From NCBI GenBank assembly GCA_025201365.1, contig JAIXMF010000097.1:1-40426 (forward strand): a DNA stretch of 40,426 nt, given 5' to 3'. The DNA comes from Syncephalis plumigaleata (taxonomy: Eukaryota > Zoopagomycota > Zoopagomycetes > Zoopagales > Piptocephalidaceae). Below the pieces are notes generated by a model, which saw only the letters and a list, made by a program, of their open reading frames with translations, was not told where the DNA came from and searched no databases. Position numbers and translations under genes: made by a program. Positions 32,128 to 40,426 of the stretch are shown here, piece by piece. How positions within the stretch are numbered: position 1 is the stretch's first letter; each line of letters begins with the position of its first letter.

Positions 32128-32168
<41 letters not shown>

Positions 32169-32413
32169 AAGAGAAAGTATATGCAAAAGCTATTTATCTT
32201 AGCTAGCAGCAATATAGCGATTAAAGCCATCCTAGCATCTATCTAAGCGTAGGAAGCAGCAGCAAAAGGGCGCACCTACACTTATAGAAAAAGAACGGAA
32301 CCATACAACAACGACAATGACGACAACAACTAGACCAAGTAACCAGGAGCTAGCCAACAAGCAAATAAACAGAAAACGATTTTAGACTGATATATGTATA
32401 TATCACTGAACAG
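31430..32413. other. Repeat-rich intergenic region
   Basis: No supported gene. It contains (GTAG)n near 31437-31473, a TGATGA tract near 31743-31770, a TA run at 31859-31882, tatatg repeats near 31971-32008, and a GA dinucleotide tract of about 17 units at 32130-32165. Confidence 0.6.
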
Positions 32414-33574
32414 TTACTGGGCATTGTTTATATCGAATATCGACGCATCCATTTCATAGAACTGGCATAAATACTGCTCTGCCTGCTTGTATTCATGCTT
32501 GAGCTGAGCCAGTAATTCAATGCCGCATTTGAGCACTACATCGCCATCGTATTCGGGCAGGCTTTCCTCGTTAGCGCTAGCGTGACTATTCTGGATCTTT
32601 TCGCAAATCGCTTGCACTTTCTGAAGACCAAGAGTCGCGGAACTACCCTTAAGAAAATGGCCTAGCTTAGCATAGCCTTCAATGTCTCGTTTCTCACTAT
32701 AATAGTAGTGTAAATCGATTGAGGATGTGTAGGGTATGCATGAAGATATGCATAAGACATGTTTAGCAAACTGAATGATGAATGATGACCATAGAGAGCA
32801 TAAGCAATCATAGGTCGCAATCAACTTACATGGCAGCGTCCATTTGTTCGAATGTCTCTTGTGCCTGCTCAAAGTAGTTGATAACAATTGATTTGGAGAA
32901 CTCGTGTTCCTCGTCGTCGTCGTCCATCTCGAGCAACTGTCCGAAGACAGCGTCGTCAATGATATCTTTTGGATCAATGTCGCTTTCCTCATTCTTGGCA
33001 ACTGCCGCTGTTTCCGTCTCTTTCGTTGGCACCGTCTTCACATCCTTGACGGGCAATGTAGATTCATTCGACTTTTGCTCGTTCTTCTTAGCTGCAGTCT
33101 CCTATTGGTGATCAGCGACAAATGGATATGCAGCATTAACGAATAGATAGTCATGCACGATATTATTAGCAGCAGCAGTAGCAATAGTAGTCATCATCAA
33201 TTAATCACAAAGTTGCATACCTCTGTGGCAGTACTGATGCTGCTAGCCTGTTTTTCTCCCTTCTCGGCGTCTGGCTTTTTGGTGGCTAAAGCCTCTGCCG
33301 CGTCTTGTACGGCCGTTTGCACGGCAACTGGTTCGTCTTGCACCTTTTAAGAGTGCAAACAATAACGATAATAAAAGTGAATATTGTAGGGCATATAGGT
33401 TGTTAGCACTGATCTATCATTGTAGCGTGTTTCCAATATGTGCATATACTATGCCATGAAACAAGCGTCGTAGAACAGTGATGCACTATATTCTCATCTA
33501 CACGACCGAGTATTCGATAGGTAGAGAGTGGCACACCGACGATTGATGATGAAGGAACTTACTTTAGTAGCCAT
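32414..33574 (-). CDS. YPD1: Histidine-containing phosphotransfer protein (Ypd1-like)
   Basis: Exons are 33574-33563 (MATK), 33343-33221, 33101-32830 and 32696-32414, giving 229 aa. The HPt domain lies in the C-terminal 130 residues: FGQLLEMDDDDEEHEFSKSI, YFEQAQETFEQMDAAI, and the phosphorylated histidine in KLGHFLKGSSATLG (His149). It shuttles phosphate from a hybrid sensor kinase to response regulators (Ssk1, Skn7), controlling the stress MAP-kinase pathway. An N-terminal extension of about 95 residues, rich in Lys, Glu, Ala and Thr and low in complexity, makes it longer than yeast Ypd1 (167 aa). Confidence 0.93.
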
Positions 33575-36500
33575 GATTGCCGTCAATAAATCTACGTATA
33601 ATGCGCTGTCCCTAGAAAATGAAACTGGCAAAAGTCTTATAATAGAACAAGTGAAACAAGAAGCAAAAAGTGTTAATCGATGAAGAAGCGAGTAAAAAAG
33701 CAAACAAGGTGGTGTTTATCGGGTTGTGACGCAATACGTCTCAATTAACGCCAAGGAAAAAGAAATAGCAAGGAGCGTATGACAACCACCAAGTATAGAG
33801 CAAAATGACGACAGTCAGGTCGTCTTTCAGCTACGCTAGCTATTTAACACTCGTATACGCATATCCACACCAGTGAATACATACCAGAAGCCAGAAGGAT
33901 CACGCAGAAGAAGAAGAAGCGAAATAAGAAGCGAAAGAAGAGAAAGCTATAATTGACAAAGTACAAGCAAATGAGACACTACAATAAAGGTGAAGAAGAA
34001 GAAGAAGAAGAAGAAGAAGATAAGGAAAGCGCCTTGATAATTTCGTTAAGAGAAAAAGGGAATACTAGTCGTATTCACGCGAACTTGCACAGTAAAAACA
34101 GTAAAGACAGTAAAGAAGATAGAATAACCGCAGTTTGAACGATCCCGATAGTCATACAACACACACGGTTATAGTGAAAATAACAGTTACTGCAACTATT
34201 GCTACTAGTAAAGTGTATACAGGTACAAGTTGAGTACAAGTAAGGGCGTATAGTTGGAAAGCAACAGTGAAAGAAAAGGAAAACACAAATATACCTGATG
34301 TGGCAAATAAATAGTCTTTACGCTATCGATAGCAGTAATCACTCAAATGGCAATAGTAGCAGCAGTAGTCACGTAGCAACAATAGCAGCAGCAGCAGCAG
34401 TGGTAGTAATAGAAGTAGTAGTAGTGGTAGTAGTAGTAATAGAAAAGAGGGAAAGCGTAGTAAGTGTGATAGTACGATAGAGTACGATAGAGTGCACGCG
34501 CAAGAGATAGGAGAGAGAAGAGAAGAGAGAAGAGAACAAACGCGTCGGAACTCGTTGTAGAATATTAGAATGTCTTTGTGCAACCCAAAATACCAAGTGT
34601 AAATGATAGAAAAAAATGTGCGGATATCGAACTAGCAAAATATGACGATAACACCGCGCTACAACTCAATACAGCGTTGGATGAGGAAGACACGAGGTAA
34701 GGAAACAGAGTTGGTCTACGATGACGTATAAACTCATGAACATTAGCCTAAATACGGACAGCTCTAAACCGAAAGCGGGTTTTAACTGCAGTACGCATAA
34801 CGCATGGCCATTTGCATAAATCCAAGGATTGGCTTTGACCTCTACTATACCGGGCAAATAATCCGGCCAGTGCCACAAGGGCGCGTTGCCAACAATGCAG
34901 AGGAAGAGGAGGAAGAAGAAGAAGAGGAGGAGGAGGAAGAGTGGTGGCGATGACGAAGACGATGATGAGACGGAACATTCATCTATAGAGATCAATGTAG
35001 ATTCGCAATAATCATACACGTAAAATGGATCGACAGATCGTGTCATCTTCACTTACCTATGGCACTCGCTTATTAGGAAACAAGGTCTAATAATCAATAA
35101 GAATAATAGGAACAATAAAGTCAATGGATTATCATGGGCATGCGTATGATGACAATAGCTTGAATGGTCCAATTGTGTCATAATACCCAATGGCAAGTAA
35201 TAATCTTGATAGTATGGATGTTGTTGTTGTTGTTGTCTTTGACGATGGCACTGATGATGATGGCAATCTGCTCTGGAAATGGGATCAATTTGAACGGATA
35301 AACCTGAACGAGTCACTGGTTCACTCATCCTATATTGAATATTTGTTGTTGTGGTTGATGTTGCTTACTTGTTCACTAGAATACTAGTGTCTATATAATG
35401 ACAAGGGCAAGAACCGCAAAAACAGTAGAACCGGACAGTCTAGTAATTGAAAAATAACGGAAGCGCTTATACTTGGTCGAGAGGACAAGTGTGAATAAAG
35501 GGGTTATTGCTGCGTATGACTACTGGGCAAAAGGCCAGACTAGAAATACGACAATACGATTGAATAGGAATGAAGGATAGGTACACGAGATAATCGGTAA
35601 AAGATCAAATTGGCTCCACGTTAATTACAGCAAACGAGCGATAATAAACAGAATGAGAAAAATGTATAAAAACGATTTAAACGCAACGATAAAAGAACGA
35701 ACGCAATAATAGTAATAATAGTAGTAATGGTGGTGATGGTGGTGGAAGTAGTAAGAGGATCGAAATAGTGTGGACGGGTAGGGAGAAGGATATATATATA
35801 TGTATATGTAGGTAGATAGGTATAGGTAGACAGGTATAGGTGAGTGGGTAGGTGGATGTGAGTGAGTGGGTGTGGATAAAAGTTAAAAATACCAGCAGAT
35901 ACTAATAGGCGAGTACGAAATATATAGATGTCGATGTTGATAATAATAATATAATAATAATTAACAGAAAGATTTAATATTATTGCATTGACTATGAGTT
36001 ATTTATATGCAAATAAAAGCCTGGGTTATACGAGGCTTACAGGTTAAAAGCGTGTACTCCATGCGCGTATGCAGCAACTACTTTTCATAAATGGTTTAAC
36101 ACGGAAAAAGGCATATCCTTTTTTGTCTTCACTTATGTAAAGGAGTGGCAGCATGAAAGAATACGCGCCGAGAGAGAATGAGAGAAAACGAGAGAAAGCA
36201 CATATTGCAGCGTAAAAGGTTTTTACTTGGAAGAACTGCCTCGCCATTTACTCGATATACACTTGAGCAGCAGCTGCACCGTAACAATTATGATCATTTC
36301 GTAGATGCACTGCTCCTATACTTACATTGTTTCTACATATCACATATCATGATTGCTATGCTATGCTATGCTATGCTATAACATGACGTAGTATCAGTTT
36401 GTATCTGCTTATCGCACATCATACTCATAATTCATCATTGTTGATAACCCTAGGTTACCGTAACACTTGACTTTGCCAGAGTTAGGAAAAACTCGTACAA

Positions 36501-37529
36501 AGTAATAAAAAAAGATGATTATCATTATTATTACTATTATTGTCGCTTATCATCTAGTAGTACTGATTGCCTGACTGTGGTGGTGATAATGATGATGATG
36601 ATGATGATGAAAAGGGGAAGTGTAAAATTGGTGGACCTGCAGCGGCCTATCCTCTAATGCAGCCACCACCGACACAGTACATTTTCTCCGCCTTATCCCG
36701 TGGATTCTCGTTTGTGTTCAACCGTTCGTTTCTGTTGTCTTTTACTCGTTCCCGTCATCTGAATTCGACAAAATCGCCGATCTGCAGCCTTCCTTACATC
36801 TATATACAAACAGGGCTACATTGATAGGAAGGAACAACTACGTGTGTACTCCCGTCAAAGGCGCCATTATTCCTTTGTTGCGAACCCTTGTAGGTTTATT
36901 GGCTACAAAGCTACGCCTTCTACCGGTTGCACCTCGCGCTTGCCCGTCTATCATACGCTCGTGAGTGTTGGCTGTGGCGCCTCCTATACAGTTGTGCTCG
37001 CATACACGCGTATACTGTACACTGTACACCGTATGCTGTGCACGCACACACACATACACACAAGCAAGCAAGCGACTAATTAACCAACCAACCAGACCAA
37101 ACCAGACCAAACCAAGCTAATCAGAACAACCAAACAACCAAACACATACGCATACTAGTTATACCACCAGTAGTACGCACATATACACGCGCGCATATAC
37201 ACTCGCCTACATACGCGTAACCAGCAGCAGACTTTCTGCGTATTGAGTAGGCTGCACCGCAAGCAGATAACCAACCAGGTAGGTGACTATTGATGGAACA
37301 GTAGCAAGTCTTCCAGCCGTTTCCTTCTTAGCATCACTTCCATATGAGTGTGTATATATGCATAGCCATGCGGTTCTCCGGCAGAGCCAACATTTAAAAA
37401 AATAACAACCGTAAACGCGTCACAGATATCTCATATTCTCTCTGCTGTATTATTATACTCTATGTAGGGGGGATCCGGTACATTAGCGATTTCATCATCC
37501 TTTGCTTGATTTATTCGGGCCGCATTATC
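33575..37529. other. 4-kb gene-poor, low-complexity region
   Basis: Lies between the divergent Ypd1 and beta-adaptin genes. I see no convincing gene on either strand. Contents include GAA runs (33991-34020), AGC/AGT trinucleotides (34350-34440), GAG/GAA tracts (34900-34940), tataggtag-type repeats (35800-35870), a ctatg pentamer array (about 36356-36379) and an ATG run (36590-36609). One minus-strand ORF (35328-35053, 92 codons, Gln/His-rich, then hydrophobic) ends at a good gtaagt donor, but the next acceptor leads straight to a stop. Long 5' UTRs or regulatory DNA are possible. Confidence 0.6.
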
Positions 37530-40426
37530 ATGTCGGACGCAAAGTACTTCCAACGAGGTAGGTTTCTGCTGCTGTTGTTGCTGCTGTTGCTGCAATACTG
37601 TCGGTGACTGTGGTGCCTACACATGGCGGTACAGCGGGATAACTACCCCCAAGTGATCATTGCTGAAAGCTTACAAGGCTTTGACTAACAATCATCGACT
37701 TGTATTGTGCAGGAAAGGTACAGGAGCTTCGCAATGAACTTGTATCTGACAAACGTGATAGTAAATATGCGAAAAAGAAGGCAACACTAAAGGTATTTTA
37801 TTGCTAGTATACTATTTGGAGAATAACGAAATAAGCACAAACAATTGACACTTGCAATGCAATTCATTAGCGTATTGTTGCCAACCATGACCATGGGCAA
37901 TGACATGTCAGCTTTATTCCCGGATGTGATCGCTTGTTTAAGCATTCCTAATCTAGAGGTAAAGAAAATGGTATACCTGTACGTTACAAACTATTGTCGA
38001 AGTAAGCCAGATATGGCGCGAATGGCTGCACCCTACTTTGAAAAGGCAAGTGGATGAATATGCCGTGTAAAGAAACAGAAAAAAACACGACAGAAATAAC
38101 AGGAATAGTGGCATAACATGATGCTTACAGGATGTCAACGATTCAAATCCATTGATTCGTGCGTTAGCCATTCGTTCCATGGGTTACATCCACATAGACC
38201 GTGTAGTGGATGGATTCTGTGATCCACTGCGACATTGTCTGCGGGATCCGGATCCATACGTGCGTAAAACGGCTGCAGTCGGTGTGGCCAAGTTGTTCAT
38301 GCATGATCCGTCATTAGCGGAAAGTGAGGGCTTTCTAGAAATACTTCGCAGTATGCTGAGTGACTCGAATCCAGCGGTAAGTAGCGAATCAATGCAATGC
38401 AACCGATGTGAGAGTAACCGCCTCACCCCTACTGAACATCTATGGAATATGTACAGGTGGTCTCGAACGCGGTAGCTGCATTAGTCGAGATATCCGAACG
38501 TTCCCCCAATTATCAATTGGAGATGAACATGTCGACAGCGAATCGCTTGGCTAACACGCTGAATGAATGCTCAGAGTAAGTATAGACGCGAGTATTATGC
38601 TGCCCTCTTTTCTTCTTCTTTCTTTTTCTCTGCATGTACGAAAATGTATGTATATGTGCGCGTGTATGTGTATGTGCGCGCGTGTGTGTATGTATCGATA
38701 AATCCGATATAGTTCATTCGACTCACTGCTACTATACTACTACTACTACTTATGATGCATGCTGATAGATGGGGTCAAGGCTATATCCTTGAAGCGTTGT
38801 TGTATGCAGTGCCGCAGGAAGTTGGAGAGGCGGAACTACTGGCAGAACGCGTTGTATCACGACTACAGCATGCCAATTCCTTTGTCGTATTGGCTACGGT
38901 GAAGCTACTCGTGTATCTCATGAATTACATGTCACGCGAGGAGGACATCAAGGGATTCTCGTCGAAACTAGGCCCGCCACTCATCACGCTATTGTCACAC
39001 GGTCCTGAGGTGCAATACGTGGCGCTACGTAATATTCTTCTAGTTATACAGAAATATCCGGAAATGCTACATGCCGATGTCCACACATTTTTCTGCAAAT
39101 ACGACGAACCAATCTATATCAAATTGTCCAAGCTGGAGATTATATTCCGTCTAACCACCGAGGATAATGCACGCGAGGTACTATCGGAATTACGCGAGTA
39201 AGTGAATTGGTGCAATCATCTGCCCCTTCCCTTCCCTCATATGAATGAGTGATAATGATAATAACTCAATGGTATTGCACTACTATCGCTAGATATGCAT
39301 CAGAAATTGATATCGACTTTGTTCGACGTGCAGTGCGTTGTATCGGTAGACTAGGCATTAAATTGGTGCAATCCTCGCAGCTATGCATTTCCCTATTATT
39401 AGAATTAATCCAAACGCGTGTCAGTTATGTTGTACAAGAAGCGGTCATTGTAATGAAGGTAAGCTAAGAAATGAAGGCGATAGAATACATGTTTTCGTAT
39501 AGATATTCATCTACTACTTAGGATATATTCCGACGATATCCGAATAAATATGAAAATGTCATCCTATTCTTTGCGAGAATCTCGATGACCTAGATCAACC
39601 CGAGGCCAAGGTTGCCATGATCTGGATTATTGGCCAGTATGCCGAACGAATAGATCACGCGGAAGCTATTCTGGAAAGCTTCGTGGATACGTTTAAAGAG
39701 GAACACACGGAAGTAAGTGAGGCGACATCAATGACAAGCTCAATAGTCATGAAACTAATCTACATTAACTAGGTGCAATTGGCATTATTGACTGCGGTAG
39801 TCAAGTTGTTCCTAAAGAGACCGGCAGCCGGACAAGATCTAGTACCGAAAATACTGAAATGGGCCACCGAAGAAGTGGACAATCCCGATTTACGGATCGT
39901 GGTTTTATTTATTGGCGATTGCTATCCACCAATCCTACGGCAGCCAAGGTATGCGTATACATAAGAGTAGACAATGCTATATAAGAGGATTTTGCTAAAT
40001 AGAATATTAGAGCATTATTTTATCAGATAAGCCGGAGATCTCCACGGAAGCAGACCACATGGATCCAATTATGCTAGAGGAATTACTATTACACATTGCC
40101 AATCTGTCCTCGATCTATCACAAATCACCCACCATGTTTATTAATGGTGCGAAAATACGTACATTACCCGTATCGCAAGTGTTGAATACACGCAGCATAC
40201 CTGTATCGTAAGTGAAAATAATCTGCTAAATACGCGTAGTTTTTTATTAAGTTGCTTCTTCTTTGTTATTATAGTCATCAAATAACTTCAACATCCCATT
40301 TCGATGATAACTTCTCCAGTGTTGAATTGTACGGTGTCTCCGAGCAAGATCATAATATGGCCGTAACGCGTACTCGAATACAACAAGTAGACGATTCTAC
40401 TTGATTTCGATTCACCACCATTAGCG
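37530..40426 (+). CDS. Beta-adaptin (AP-1/AP-2 beta subunit), partial, frame broken
   Basis: Exons are 37530-37557, 37713-37792, 37871-38045, 38131-38376, 38457-38575, 38769-39197, 39293-39458, 39522-39712, 39773-39948, 40011-40207 and 40275 to the window end. The product is the N-terminal HEAT-repeat trunk of a clathrin-adaptor large subunit ([71 protein letters not shown]). It selects cargo and recruits clathrin. I cannot separate AP-1 from AP-2. The frame is interrupted: one extra base near 37886, one missing near 39566, one missing near 39898, and a TGA at 40402-40404 just before adaptin-like LDFDSPPLA in another frame. It could be a pseudogene or a region of sequence errors. The third intron has a GC donor. 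Confidence 0.85.

Noticed and set aside
32130-32165. GA tract considered as a regulatory GAGA-type element
   Set aside because: It is a plain dinucleotide microsatellite among several others in the same gap, with nothing to suggest a specific role.
34666-35052. 128-codon minus-strand ORF and overlapping 76-codon ORF
   Set aside because: Much of it is simple-repeat-encoded Ser, Leu or Pro. It lacks a recognisable domain, and the only upstream acceptor leads to a stop.
36567-36824. 85-codon plus-strand ORF starting with an Asp run
   Set aside because: It starts in an ATG/GAT microsatellite, has no family resemblance and cannot be linked by splice sites to other exons.

Overview
The window looks like nuclear DNA of a fungus, probably from an early-diverging lineage (Zoopagomycota or Mucoromycota). 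That placement is inferred. The coding genes are eukaryotic and intron-rich: I count about 80 introns, mostly 45-80 nt, with GTAAGT-type donors. The gene set includes fungal marks: a Mid1-type cysteine-rich domain, a Ypd1 phosphorelay protein, porin, kinesin-14, cofilin and NPR2. I saw no rRNA, tRNA, CRISPR array or bacterial operon. Exon models were joined by eye, by following reading phase across splice sites and matching remembered family motifs, so single junctions may be wrong.

Layout. 1-304: decayed repeat pieces. 401-2475 (-): ectonucleotide pyrophosphatase/phosphodiesterase. 3030-7470: a 4.4-kb inverted-repeat structure with two 1.69-kb arms that are collinear without indels, around a 1.06-kb spacer holding a minisatellite and a decayed gene. 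7879-8919 (+): orphan coiled-coil gene. 9868-11292 (+): intronless CD39-type apyrase. 11452-12843 (-): a protein with a C-terminal Rieske domain. 13198-13914 (+): short Mid1-like Cys-rich protein. 14171-15481 (+): F-box protein. 15605-16141: Tc1/mariner-type MITE. 16289-17052 (-): DinB-like protein. 17373-20377 (+): PPWD1 cyclophilin. 20572-23432 (-): kinesin-14. 23700-25379 (+): NPR2. 25477-26240: truncated LINE with target-site duplication. 26414-27481 (+): proteasome alpha subunit SCL1/PSMA6. 27585-28050 (-): small one-pass membrane protein. 28494-29774 (-): VDAC. 30268-30813 (-): cofilin. 31190-31429 (+): possible tiny membrane protein. 32414-33574 (-): Ypd1. 33575-37529: gene-poor low-complexity DNA. 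37530-40426 (+): beta-adaptin, running off the window, with several frame breaks.

Most genes are unrelated housekeeping genes and no operon-like logic is expected. Two ectonucleotidases (ENPP and apyrase) flank the repeat block and could act on the same extracellular or lumenal nucleotides, but proximity is the only link. The most unusual parts are the inverted-repeat element, the Rieske protein architecture, the MITE and LINE insertions, the raised share of GC-AG introns, and the broken adaptin frame.
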